From: VKMB-3413 sp041027365
GTDB taxonomy: Bacteria > Pseudomonadota > Alphaproteobacteria > Rhizobiales > Rhizobiaceae
Assembly (NCBI RefSeq): GCF_041027365.1
Contig: NZ_JBFTEH010000008.1
Span: 1-64,000, forward strand
Length of the DNA stretch: 64,000 nucleotides
Direction of reading: 5' to 3'
Positions 32,440-41,371 of this stretch are shown here, one piece after another. Positions within the stretch are counted from its first letter, which is position 1, and each line of letters opens with the position of its first letter. A model generated the notes under the pieces. That model worked only from the letters and a program-made list of their open reading frames with translations. It was not told the DNA's origin and searched no databases. The position numbers and the translations under genes were made by a program.

Positions 32440-33801
32440 ATGCGTTTCCAAGTGCTGAGCCGTGTGCGCCGACAGCTGGTCGGGTCGGTGGGTGTGGCCG
32501 CGGTGGCGGGGCTGATGGCGGGGTGCAGCGCCGATACCGTGCGCTTCGACGACGGCTTCTACACGGGCGCCGTGCCGCAGCAGGCGGTTCCGCCGCAGCC
32601 GATCGCAAACCAGCCCTATCCGGGCAGCCTCGACGGCATGAACACCGGGTCCATCCAGCGGTACGGCACCAATCCGGGCGCCGGCGCCGCGTCCGGCAAC
32701 CCCGGCGATTCCCCGGCGCCGACCTACCAGCGCGCCGCGGTCGAGCCGGTGCAGAGCCACATGCTGCCGCCGCCTCCGGCGCCGAGCTACGGCCGCGCGC
32801 CGTCGCAGGCTCAGTCCTACCCGTCGGCTCAGTCCTACCCGTCGCGGACGCAGTCGGCGGAGTCGACGCCGGTGCGGACCGTTCCGGCGAGCGCCTCCCG
32901 CGACGTCGGCCCGAACCGCGGTGCTCCGCCGACCACGCTGCAGGCCGAAGCGGCCCGCCTGGCGGCGCCGCGCGATCGGCCGGCCTATCAGCCGGCGCCG
33001 TCGCATGAGCCGGTGCACGAGGCGCGTGAAGCACCCTCGCACGGCTCCGGCACGGTCACCGTGGCGTCAGGCGATTCGCTCGCCGGCATCGCCCGGCGCA
33101 GCGGCGTCTCGGTGGCCGAGCTGAAGCGGGCGAACGGCCTCGACAGCGACATGATCCGCGTCGGCCAGAGCCTGACGATCCCGAAGGGCGGCACGACCCC
33201 GAGCCGCGAGCCGGTCCGCGTGGCGAGCAACGAGCCGCCGGCAGCGCCCGAGCGGCGGCCGCAGCATGTCGAGGCGCCGGCTCCGGAGCCGCAGCATCAG
33301 GTCGAGACCGCGCCGAAGAGCGAGCGCCCGTCGGCGAGCGCCGCATCGCAGCCGTCGGCTCCCGCATCGTCGGTCAAGCAGGAGGTCGAGACCCAGGAGG
33401 CGGCGATCGCCCCCAGCACGACCGGGATCAACGGCTATCGCTGGCCGGTGCAGGGCCGCGTCATCAACCGCTTCGGCGAGAAGGTCGACGGGCGGCGCAA
33501 TGACGGCCTCAACATTTCCGTGCCGCGCGGCACCCCGGTCAAGGCGGCCGAGAACGGCGTCGTCATCTATGCCGGCGACGGCCTGAAGGAGTTCGGCAAC
33601 ACCGTCCTCATCAAGCATGACGACGGCCTCGTGACGGTCTACGGCAATGCCGAGAAGCTGGAGGTCGCGCGCGGCGACAAGGTGCGGCGTGGCCAGGAGA
33701 TCGCCCGGTCCGGCATGACCGGCGCCACCGACGTGCCGATCCTCCACTTCGAGGTGCGCAAGAACTCGGTGCCGGTCGACCCGACCAAGTACCTGCAGTA
33801 G
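32440..33801 (+). CDS. nlpD: NlpD-like lipoprotein with LysM and degenerate LytM (M23) domain
   Basis: Outer-membrane lipoprotein that activates septal amidases. ATG 32440 gives a signal ending in the lipobox LMAGCS (Cys ~29). A LysM domain at ~205-250 (VTVASGDSLAGIARRSGVSV) binds peptidoglycan; Pro/Ala/Gln-rich linkers flank it, one with a repeat (QSYPSAQSYPS). The C-terminal ~100 residues are M23-like, but zinc ligands are missing: the HxxxD site reads NDGLNI and the last motif is ILHFEVR without the first His. It is therefore probably an activator (NlpD/EnvC type), not a peptidase. Follows surE-pcm, the conserved position. Confidence 0.88.
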   Translation: MRFQVLSRVRRQLVGSVGVAAVAGLMAGCSADTVRFDDGFYTGAVPQQAVPPQPIANQPYPGSLDGMNTGSIQRYGTNPGAGAASGNPGDSPAPTYQRAAVEPVQSHMLPPPPAPSYGRAPSQAQSYPSAQSYPSRTQSAESTPVRTVPASASRDVGPNRGAPPTTLQAEAARLAAPRDRPAYQPAPSHEPVHEAREAPSHGSGTVTVASGDSLAGIARRSGVSVAELKRANGLDSDMIRVGQSLTIPKGGTTPSREPVRVASNEPPAAPERRPQHVEAPAPEPQHQVETAPKSERPSASAASQPSAPASSVKQEVETQEAAIAPSTTGINGYRWPVQGRVINRFGEKVDGRRNDGLNISVPRGTPVKAAENGVVIYAGDGLKEFGNTVLIKHDDGLVTVYGNAEKLEVARGDKVRRGQEIARSGMTGATDVPILHFEVRKNSVPVDPTKYLQ

Positions 33802-33952
33802 GCGCGCTTCCAGCGCCGCTTCTCGCGGCTCCCTTTCCATCGGCGGCCGGGCCTTGGCTTGCCGCCCGACCCGACGCCGACCTCCAGGCGTAACGCGACC
33901 CGGCCGCGCTCCTCTTGGCGCGACCGGGTCGATGTCGTTTTGGCGTCCGACC

Positions 33953-34846
33953 CTATTCCGCCAGTTCCAGCGGCCTGCCGAACCGCCCGGCGAGATCCTG
34001 TATGAACTGGAACGCCACGCGGCCGGAGCGGCTGCCGCGGGTCGTCGCCCATTCCAGCGCCTCGTGCCGGATCGTGCCCGCGTCCTCGACGCCTGTCAGG
34101 CCGGCAGCCGCGACATAGCCCTCGATCATCGCGAGATACTGGTCCTGGCTGCAGTTGTGGAAGCCGAGCCAGAGACCGAAGCGGTCGGACAGCGAGACCT
34201 TCTCCTCCACCGCCTCGCCGGGATTGATCGCGCTCGCGCGCTCGTTCTCGATCATGTCGCGCGGCAGGAGGTGGCGCCGGTTCGACGTGGCGTAGAACAG
34301 GACGTTGGCGGGCCGCCCCTCGACGCCGCCATCGAGAACCGCCTTCAGCGACTTGTAGGACGAATCGCCCTGATCGAAGGAGAGGTCGTCGCAGAACAGG
34401 AGGAAGCGGGACTGCGAAGCCCGCACGAAGTCCATCAGGCGCGGCAGGTGGTCGATGTCCTCGCGGTGGATCTCGATCAGCTTCAATCGCGGGGCGTCGG
34501 CGGGCAGGGCGCCGTTGACCGCCGCCTGCACCGCCTTGACCAGCGACGACTTGCCCATGCCGCGCGCGCCCCACAACAGCGCGTTGTTCGCGGCGAGACC
34601 GCAGGCAAAGCGCCAGGTGTTGTCGTAGAGGATGTCGCGGGAGCGCTCGATCCCCTTGAGCAGCGCGATCGGCACGCGGTTGACGTTCCGCACCGGCTTC
34701 AGGGTCGTCGGCGGTTCGAACACGAAGGCATCGGCGGCGGCGAAATCCGGAGCCGGCGGGGGAGGCGGAGCCAGCCGTTCCAGGCTTTCGGCGATCCGCT
34801 CCATGGTTTCGGCGAGCTTGCTCCAGTCGGCCTGATCCATCCGCAT
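33953..34846 (-). CDS. DUF815 family P-loop ATPase
   Basis: AAA-like ATP-binding protein of unknown role, conserved next to yajC in this order. Walker A is GARGMGKSSL, Walker B FLLFCDDLSFD, and the NVLFYATSNRRHLLPRDM stretch has a sensor-like Thr-Ser-Asn. The helical C-terminus ends WATTRGSRSGRVAFQFIQDL. I take ATG 34846 (GAGG just upstream) because the earlier ATG 34897 lies on the yajC promoter box; the protein is then 297 residues. Divergent from yajC. Confidence 0.85.
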   Translation of the reverse strand: MRMDQADWSKLAETMERIAESLERLAPPPPPAPDFAAADAFVFEPPTTLKPVRNVNRVPIALLKGIERSRDILYDNTWRFACGLAANNALLWGARGMGKSSLVKAVQAAVNGALPADAPRLKLIEIHREDIDHLPRLMDFVRASQSRFLLFCDDLSFDQGDSSYKSLKAVLDGGVEGRPANVLFYATSNRRHLLPRDMIENERASAINPGEAVEEKVSLSDRFGLWLGFHNCSQDQYLAMIEGYVAAAGLTGVEDAGTIRHEALEWATTRGSRSGRVAFQFIQDLAGRFGRPLELAE

Positions 34847-34891
34847 GACCTCATCGTAATGTCGCTGCGGGACAGGCGCCTCCGCGGCTTG

Positions 34892-34919
34892 TTGCATTGA
34901 GGGGGACCGATCGTATATT
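34892..34919 (+). promoter_or_regulatory. Sigma-70-type promoter of yajC-secDF
   Basis: TTGCAT (34892-34897), 16 bases, TATATT (34914-34919), 52 bases before the yajC start. Both boxes fit the housekeeping consensus and the location between divergent genes fits. Confidence 0.55.
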
Positions 34920-34970
34920 CCGCCCACATCGTAAAGGCTCCCAAGCCCCCAATTTCCTGAGAGGTCGATA

Positions 34971-35315
34971 ATGTTCGTGTCCGAGGCTTTCGCCCAGACG
35001 GCCGGTGGTGCTGCCGGCGGCGGAAGCGAGATTCTGATCAGCGTGCTTCCGTTCATCGCGGTCTTCGCGATTATGTACTTCCTCATCATCCGGCCGCAGC
35101 GCTCGACGATGAAGAAGCGCGAGGACATGCTGAAGAATATTCGGCGCGGCGACACGGTGATCACCGGGGGCGGGATCGTGGCGCGGGTCACCAAGGTGCT
35201 GGACAACGGCGAGCTGGAGGTTCAAATCTCCGATCAGGTTCGCGTTCGCGTCGTCCAGTCGATGGTGACGGAGGTGCGCGTGAAGGGCGAGCCGGCTGCG
35301 GCGAACAGCAAGTAG
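34971..35315 (+). CDS. yajC: Preprotein translocase subunit YajC
   Basis: Small inner-membrane partner of SecDF. MFVSEAFAQTAGGAAGGGSE, then one membrane helix (ILISVLPFIAVFAIMYFLII) followed by the signature RPQRSTMKKREDML and the soluble GDTVITGGGIVARVTKV domain. 114 residues. AGAGGTCGAT precedes the ATG. Located 151 bp before secDF, the usual arrangement. Confidence 0.96.
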   Translation: MFVSEAFAQTAGGAAGGGSEILISVLPFIAVFAIMYFLIIRPQRSTMKKREDMLKNIRRGDTVITGGGIVARVTKVLDNGELEVQISDQVRVRVVQSMVTEVRVKGEPAAANSK

Positions 35316-35466
35316 CCGCATCCCCGAGGGCGATTCCTTGAGGGAAAGTCGCGTTCTGCCTTAGAATGACGTCATTTCGGCCGCATCTGCGCGGCCATCT
35401 GCGATCGGGCAACCGTCGCGCCAGGCCGGCAGCGTCATCGCCGCGGCCATCTGATCCGAGACCGCC

Positions 35467-38043
35467 ATGCTGTATTTCTCGCGCTGGAAGACGATCCTCA
35501 TCTGGTTGACGGTCGTGGCCGGCGTCGTTCTTGCCCTGCCGAACGTCATCAGCAAGCAGACCCTCGCGGGGCTGCCCGACTTCTTTCCGAAAAAGCAGGT
35601 GACGCTCGGCCTCGACCTGCAGGGCGGCTCCTACATCCTGCTCCAGGTCGACCGTCAGTCGCTGGTGAACGACCGGCTGCAGAGCGTGCGCGACGAGGTG
35701 CGGCAAGACCTTCGCAACGCCCATATCGGCTACACCGGCCTTGCCGCCAACGGCCAGACGGTGACGGTGCGGCTGCGCGATCCCTCTCAGGCCGATGCCG
35801 CGCAGGCCGCCCTGAAGGATCTTACGCAGCCGATCTCCGGCGGCCTCCTCACCGGCGGATCGGTGAGCGAGGTGGCGGTGAGCCAGCCGCAGCCCGGCGT
35901 CATCAATGCCTCGCTGACCGACCAGGGCGTCAGCTACCGCGTCTCCAGCGCCGTGACGCAGTCGATCGAGGTCGTTCGCCGCCGCGTCGACGAACTCGGC
36001 ACCACCGAGCCGGTGATCCAGCGCGAAGGCCAGGACCGCATCATGGTCCAGGTGCCGGGCCTGAAGGATCCGCAGCGGCTGAAGGCGCTGCTCAACCAGA
36101 CCGCCAAGCTCACCTTCCGGCTGGTCGACCAGACGGAGTCGCCGGAAGCTGTCGCCAAGGGCGCGCGGCCGCCGGCCGGTTCCGAGCTCCTCTACACCAA
36201 CGACAACCCGCCGCGGCCCATCCTCGTCCAGAAGCAGGTGATGGTGTCCGGCGAGAACCTGACCGACGCGCAGGCCGGCTTCGACCAGCAGACCAACCAG
36301 CCGGTGGTCAACATCCGCTTCGACAGCCAGGGCGCCCAGCGTTTCGGCCGAGTGACGCAGCAGAACGTCGGCAAGCCCTTCGCCATCGTGCTCGACAACA
36401 AGGTGCTGTCGGCGCCGAACATCCGCGAGGCGATCCTCGGCGGCCAGGCGCAGATCTCGGGCAACTTCACCGTCCAGTCCGCCAACGATCTCGCCGTGCT
36501 CCTGCGTGCCGGTGCACTTCCGGCGACGCTGAACATCATCGAGGAGCGGACCGTCGGGCCGGGCCTCGGCGCCGACTCGATCTCCGCCGGTGAGAATGCC
36601 GGCATCATCGGCGCGATCTTCGTCGTCCTGTTCATGCTGGGAGCCTACGGCTTCCTCGGCGTGATCGCGAACATTGCGCTGGCGGTGAACGTCATCCTCT
36701 TGTTCGCCGTCCTGACGGTGCTCGGGTCGACCCTGACGCTGCCGGGCATTGCCGGCATCGTGCTGACGATCGGCATGGCGGTCGATTCGAACGTCCTGAT
36801 CTACGAGCGCATCCGCGACGAGCGCCGGCAGGGCCGCACGGTCATCCAGTCGATCGACGCGGGCTTCCAGAAGGCGCTGGCGACGATCCTCGACGCCAAC
36901 ATCACCACGCTGATCGCCGCCGTCGTCCTGTTCTTCCTCGGCTCCGGTCCGGTGCGCGGCTTCGCCGTCACGCTGGCCGTCGGCATCGTCACCACCGTCT
37001 TCACCGCCTTCACGCTGACGCGCTGGCTGGCGGCGGAATGGGTGCGCCGCCGCCGCCCGAAGGAGCTGCCGCGCGGCTATTTCCGGCTGGTGCCGGAGGT
37101 GACGCGCATCCCGTTCATGAAGATCCGCCTGCAGATGTTCGGCGTCTCCATGGCGCTGTGCCTCGCCTCGGTGATCTCGCTCGGGGTCGTCGGCCTGAAT
37201 TTCGGCATCGACTTCACCGGCGGCACGCTGATCGAGGTCCAGGCGAAGTCGGGCAATGCCGACATCGGCGGTATCCGGCAGAGCCTGAGCAAAGCCGGTG
37301 TCGAGGGGATCCAGGTCCAGGAGTTCGGCACGCCGAACGAGGCGCTGATCCGCATCGGCAAGCAGGGCTCGGGCGGCGACGCCTCGCAGGCTGCGGTCGT
37401 CAACACGGCGCAGAAGGCGCTGTCCGCCGATTATGACTTCCGCCGCACCGAGGTGGTCGGCCCGACGGTCTCCGGCGAGCTCGCCTGGGCGGCGATCATC
37501 GGCGTCCTGACCTCGCTCGTCGCCATCCTGATCTATGTCTGGTTCCGCTTCGAGTGGCAGTTCGCCATGGGCGCGATCATCGCGACGATCAACGACGTGA
37601 TCCTGACGCTCGGCTTCCTCGTCCTGACGCAGCTGGAGTTCAACCTGTCGACCGTCGCGGCGATCCTGACCATCGTCGGCTATTCGCTGAACGACACGGT
37701 GGTCATCTACGACAAGGTCCGCGAGAACCTGCGGCGCTTCAAGAAGATGCCGATTGGCCAGCTGCTCGACCTGTCGGACAACGAGATGCTGTCGCGCACG
37801 ACGATGACGTCGATGACGACGCTGCTGGCGCTCTTCGCGCTGTTCGTCTTCGGCGGCGAGGTGATCCGCTCCTTCGTGGCGTCGATGCTGTTCGGCGTCC
37901 TGATCGGCACCGGCTCGTCGATCTTCGTCGCCGCGCCCATCCTGATCCTCTTCAAGCTTCGCCCGGCCGACTTCGCCGCGAAGAAGGAGGAGGCCGAGGC
38001 TGCACGGAGCGGGACCGAGCCCGCGGCGGCGAACCGGGCCTGA
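35467..38043 (+). CDS. secDF: SecDF, fused protein-export membrane protein
   Basis: Proton-driven chain that pulls secreted proteins across after SecA. One 858-residue protein combines SecD (residues 1 to ~545; N-terminal helix, LGLDLQGGSYILLQVD, large periplasmic domain, helices from ~380 with IGMAVDSNVLIYERIRDE) and SecF (from ~557; MALCLASVISLGVVGLNFGI, DFTGGTLIEV, and SLNDTVVIYDKVRENLR). Twelve membrane helices are expected. The fusion occurs in several alphaproteobacteria. Confidence 0.96.
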   Translation: MLYFSRWKTILIWLTVVAGVVLALPNVISKQTLAGLPDFFPKKQVTLGLDLQGGSYILLQVDRQSLVNDRLQSVRDEVRQDLRNAHIGYTGLAANGQTVTVRLRDPSQADAAQAALKDLTQPISGGLLTGGSVSEVAVSQPQPGVINASLTDQGVSYRVSSAVTQSIEVVRRRVDELGTTEPVIQREGQDRIMVQVPGLKDPQRLKALLNQTAKLTFRLVDQTESPEAVAKGARPPAGSELLYTNDNPPRPILVQKQVMVSGENLTDAQAGFDQQTNQPVVNIRFDSQGAQRFGRVTQQNVGKPFAIVLDNKVLSAPNIREAILGGQAQISGNFTVQSANDLAVLLRAGALPATLNIIEERTVGPGLGADSISAGENAGIIGAIFVVLFMLGAYGFLGVIANIALAVNVILLFAVLTVLGSTLTLPGIAGIVLTIGMAVDSNVLIYERIRDERRQGRTVIQSIDAGFQKALATILDANITTLIAAVVLFFLGSGPVRGFAVTLAVGIVTTVFTAFTLTRWLAAEWVRRRRPKELPRGYFRLVPEVTRIPFMKIRLQMFGVSMALCLASVISLGVVGLNFGIDFTGGTLIEVQAKSGNADIGGIRQSLSKAGVEGIQVQEFGTPNEALIRIGKQGSGGDASQAAVVNTAQKALSADYDFRRTEVVGPTVSGELAWAAIIGVLTSLVAILIYVWFRFEWQFAMGAIIATINDVILTLGFLVLTQLEFNLSTVAAILTIVGYSLNDTVVIYDKVRENLRRFKKMPIGQLLDLSDNEMLSRTTMTSMTTLLALFALFVFGGEVIRSFVASMLFGVLIGTGSSIFVAAPILILFKLRPADFAAKKEEAEAARSGTEPAAANRA

Positions 38044-38049
38044 TCCGTC

Positions 38050-38439
38050 ATGGCAAAGGGCATCGAGATCCGCGCGGCCCATTTCCCGGGCCGCGCTCCC
38101 ATCACCGCCTACGGCAATGGCGGCTTCCGCTTCGCGGACATGTCGCATCGCGGCTCGATCCTGTGCCTGCCGTCGGGCATCTACGGCTGGGACGCGACCG
38201 CCGAGGCGCCGTTCACAGGCGAGCGGCTGCAGAAGGTGATCGAGGAGGCGGGCGAGATCAGCTTTCTCCTCTACGGCACCGGCAAGGACATCCAGCGCCT
38301 GCCTGCCGGCCTGTCCGAGCGTCTGCGCCGCGCGGGTATCGCCTGCGATCCGATGTCGACCGGAGCGGCGGTACGCACCTTCAACATCATGCTCTCCGAG
38401 GGGCGGGCCGTCGCCGCCGCGCTGATCTCGGTCGACTGA
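38050..38439 (+). CDS. Mth938-domain (DUF498) protein
   Basis: Small protein of the Mth938/NDUFAF3-like family. The pattern GGFRFADMSHRGSILCLPSG, FLLYGTGKDIQRLP and STGAAVRTFNIMLSEGRAVA covers the whole domain. Six bases after secDF and 43 before the squalene/phytoene-synthase-like gene, so all three likely share a transcript. In mitochondria both families have members that assist complex I assembly (NDUFAF3, NDUFAF6); a similar role here is inference. Confidence 0.85.
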   Translation: MAKGIEIRAAHFPGRAPITAYGNGGFRFADMSHRGSILCLPSGIYGWDATAEAPFTGERLQKVIEEAGEISFLLYGTGKDIQRLPAGLSERLRRAGIACDPMSTGAAVRTFNIMLSEGRAVAAALISVD

Positions 38440-38482
38440 CGCGACACTCCCATCCGACTTTCGTCTCGCGAGGAGGCCCGAC

Positions 38483-39313
38483 ATGAGCGACGCGCGTGAC
38501 GAGGTGACGGCGCTGGTCGAGGCCGAGGATCGCGACCGCGCGATCTCGCTGGCCTTCGCGCCGGAAGCCGTGCGGCGCGATCTCGCGGCCCTCTACGGCT
38601 TCAACGTCGAAACGGCGCGGGTGCGCGACCAGGTGAGCCAGCCGCTGCCCGGCGAGATCCGGCTGCAATGGTGGCGCGACACGGTGACGCAACCGGCGTC
38701 GGAAGCCTCCGGCAATCCCGTCGCCGAGGCGCTCGAAGCCGCGATTTCGCGCCACGACCTGCCGCGAGCGGCCTTCGACCGCTTCATCGAGGCGCGGATC
38801 TTCGACCTCTACGACGACCCGATGCCCGACCGCGACGCCTTCGAGGCCTATGCCGGCGAGACCGCCTCGACCCTCGTCGTGCTGGCCGCGACGATCCTGT
38901 CGCGCGCCGACGCCGACCGGATCGCCGATGCCGCGGGTCACGCGGGCGTCGCGCAGGCGGCGGCGGGGGCGCTCCGGCTTCTGCCGATCCATCGGGCGCG
39001 GCGCCAGGTCTACATCCCGCAGGACCTCCTGGCCGCCGCCGGCTGCAGCGTCGAGGAGCTGATCGCCGGCAAGGGGGAGGCGCCGCTGCGCGCCGTCGCC
39101 GCGATGAGCGCCTTTGCGCGCGAGCATGCCAGACAGGCGGCGGCGCTCTTCCGCGACGTTCCGGCAACAGTTCGTCCCGCCTTTCTGCCGGCGCTCCTGG
39201 CCGCGCCATATTTGGACCGAATCGACAAAGCAGGTTCGGGCGTCTTCGACCGGCCCGTGGATATCGGTCCTTTGCGCAAGTCGTTCACCTATTGGCGTTC
39301 GATGCGGCGGTGA
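38483..39313 (+). CDS. Squalene/phytoene synthase family protein (NDUFAF6-like)
   Basis: All-helical isoprenoid-synthase fold. FAPEAVRRDLAALYGFNVET and EIRLQWWRDTV resemble the first aspartate-rich region, but a full DxxxD is not obvious, and EARIFDLYDDPMPDRDAFEA/YAGETAS aligns with the 'YxGETAS' block typical of the bacterial NDUFAF6-like group. A true prenyl-synthase function is therefore doubtful. 276 residues. ATG 38483 has GAGGAGG upstream. Adjacent to the Mth938 gene, a conserved pairing in the order. Confidence 0.8.
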   Translation: MSDARDEVTALVEAEDRDRAISLAFAPEAVRRDLAALYGFNVETARVRDQVSQPLPGEIRLQWWRDTVTQPASEASGNPVAEALEAAISRHDLPRAAFDRFIEARIFDLYDDPMPDRDAFEAYAGETASTLVVLAATILSRADADRIADAAGHAGVAQAAAGALRLLPIHRARRQVYIPQDLLAAAGCSVEELIAGKGEAPLRAVAAMSAFAREHARQAAALFRDVPATVRPAFLPALLAAPYLDRIDKAGSGVFDRPVDIGPLRKSFTYWRSMRR

Positions 39314-39457
39314 CAGCGGCCGCGGCGGGGCTGCGGTCGGCTTCGCGACGGCGGTGAAGACATCCGGCGATGGGGGTCGCCGGGGCGAGGAGGCCGGTGC
39401 GCGCGTTGCTGCCCGGCGAGACGTGACGATGTGGCGGATGGGGACGATCGAAGGGGC

Positions 39458-41371
39458 ATGAACGAGGGCATGGCAGCGCTTGCGCGGCAGCGTCTGGCGC
39501 GACTGACCGGGTCGCTCGCCCGTGGCGCCGGCGTCGCGGCGAATCGGTTTCCGGTCGCCGCGCTTGCGATCATCGCCATCGCGGTCCTCGGCAATCTGGC
39601 GGTCGAGGACGTCTTCCTTCCCGACGAGGCGAATCTTCCCTGGCTGCTCGCGGCGCTCTACGGCGCTGCCGCAAGTTCCGTCGTCGCGGTCACCGCGCTC
39701 GAAGCGCGCGGTTTCGGGCGCCTCGCGCGCTTTGCGGCCTCGCTCGGTGTTGCGGTTGTGCTCGGCCTCGCCACCTATTTCGGGCGGGACTTCGGCATCT
39801 ATGCGCCGCCGCTCGTTGCCGCGGCGACGCTCGCCGTTCCCCTCGCGCCCTTCGTGGAGCGCCCGGATCAACGCCGCTTCTGGACCTTCACGCTCTGGAC
39901 CGTCGTCGGCGTCGCGCTGGCCTTCTTCTCGGTCCTGCTCTTCACGCTCGGGCTTTCGGCGATCCTGGAGATGATCCGCTTCCTGTTCGAAGTCGGGCTC
40001 TCCTCGGCGGCCTACGAGCATATCTTCGTCACCGCCTTCAGCCTGGTCGGGCCGCTCTTCGCCCTCGGCCGCATCCCGGCGGACTTCGACCAGCGCGTCG
40101 GCGAGGCGGACGACGACCGGCTGGTCGCGGGCCTCAGGATCCTGTTCGCCTGGGTCGCGGCGCCGCTGGTGCTGGTGACGGCGCTCGTCCTCCACCTCTA
40201 CGCCCTCAAGATCGCGCTCACCGCGAACGTCCCGGACGGCGAGATCGGCTGGATCGTCACCTTCTATGCGCTGCTGGTGCTGATGCTGCGGGTCGCGGCG
40301 CAGCCGTTCCTGCGCGACAAGGCGCCAGCGATGCGGCTGTTCGGGCGGCTCTGGGGCGGCATCCTGGTCGTGCCGCTGGTGCTGCTGGTCATCGCGATCT
40401 GGCAGAGAGTCGCGGCGGAAGGGGTCACACTCCCGCGCTATTACGTGGCGCTGGCCGCGGTCGCGGCCCTCGGCGTCCTGGCGCTCCAGCTCTTCCCGCG
40501 CATGCGGGCGGATTCGCGCGTGATGGCGGCCGTGCCGATCGGCCTTCTCGCGCTCTCCGCCTTCGGCCCCTGGGGCGCCGCCGACACCGTCGGCCGCAGC
40601 CAGACATCGCGCCTGATCGCCGAATACGGCGCCGCTCTCCCGGGTTCGGGCGCCATCGGCCTGCGGTCCACGGACCGTTCGGACCGGGCGCACCATCAGA
40701 TCCGATCGCGCCTCGAGGCGCTGCGCGATGCCGGCGAGGTCGACCGGATCCTGCCCTATCTCGAGCCGGATCTCGCGACGCGGGTGCAACTCGCCGAAGC
40801 CACCCGGCCGGACGAGACGATGACCGTGCTCGCCGGCGGGCTCGGCCTCTATCACGTCGCCGCGGCCTCGACCGCGCGGGGCTTCACCGCCCTGCGCCAG
40901 CCGGTCGTGGATCTTTCCGGTTTCGACCGTGGCACGATGGAGCGCTCGGTCATCGCGTCGTCATTGGCGCCGGACAACTCGCGCCTCACGGCGACAACCG
41001 GCGATGTGCAGCTGTGGTTTTCGGACGCCGACCTCGTCGCGGTGGTGGACGGGACGCGGGACGACTTTCCGATCGTCGACGCCATCGCCAATCTGCCGGA
41101 CGCGATCTTCTCCAGCGAGCCGGACAATACGAGCGCGCCGATTCTCGATCTCACCAGCCGGGCCGGACGGCATGTGCGGGTGGCGATCCGACAGATGGTT
41201 CAGCAGTCGCCGGGCGGAGCGATCCTGTCGGCGACACTGACCTTCTATTTCCATGCCGCCGAATGGCCCGGCGGCGCTCCGGCCGCCTCCGCGACGGCCA
41301 TGGATCCCGCCCCGGCGACGGCCGCCGAGGCGATTACTCGGCAGCCGCCCGGGCAGGTGCCGAGCGATTGA
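39458..41371 (+). CDS. DUF4153 multi-pass membrane protein
   Basis: Inner-membrane protein, 637 residues. About eleven hydrophobic segments in the first ~375 residues (e.g. FPVAALAIIAIAVLGNLAV, LVAAATLAVPLAPFV, FSVLLFTLGLSAILEMIRFL, VVPLVLLVIAIW), then a ~260-residue soluble part (RSDRAHHQIRSRLEALRDAG on). Matches the DUF4153 pattern of rhizobial proteins; function unknown. Its end overlaps the end of trmFO on the other strand by 38 bases. Confidence 0.8.
   Translation: MNEGMAALARQRLARLTGSLARGAGVAANRFPVAALAIIAIAVLGNLAVEDVFLPDEANLPWLLAALYGAAASSVVAVTALEARGFGRLARFAASLGVAVVLGLATYFGRDFGIYAPPLVAAATLAVPLAPFVERPDQRRFWTFTLWTVVGVALAFFSVLLFTLGLSAILEMIRFLFEVGLSSAAYEHIFVTAFSLVGPLFALGRIPADFDQRVGEADDDRLVAGLRILFAWVAAPLVLVTALVLHLYALKIALTANVPDGEIGWIVTFYALLVLMLRVAAQPFLRDKAPAMRLFGRLWGGILVVPLVLLVIAIWQRVAAEGVTLPRYYVALAAVAALGVLALQLFPRMRADSRVMAAVPIGLLALSAFGPWGAADTVGRSQTSRLIAEYGAALPGSGAIGLRSTDRSDRAHHQIRSRLEALRDAGEVDRILPYLEPDLATRVQLAEATRPDETMTVLAGGLGLYHVAAASTARGFTALRQPVVDLSGFDRGTMERSVIASSLAPDNSRLTATTGDVQLWFSDADLVAVVDGTRDDFPIVDAIANLPDAIFSSEPDNTSAPILDLTSRAGRHVRVAIRQMVQQSPGGAILSATLTFYFHAAEWPGGAPAASATAMDPAPATAAEAITRQPPGQVPSD

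Noticed and set aside
38483..39313. Carotenoid/hopanoid biosynthesis gene
   Set aside because: Only one gene of the synthase fold, aspartate-rich motifs incomplete, and paired with an Mth938 gene as in the NDUFAF6-like group; no other terpenoid genes nearby.
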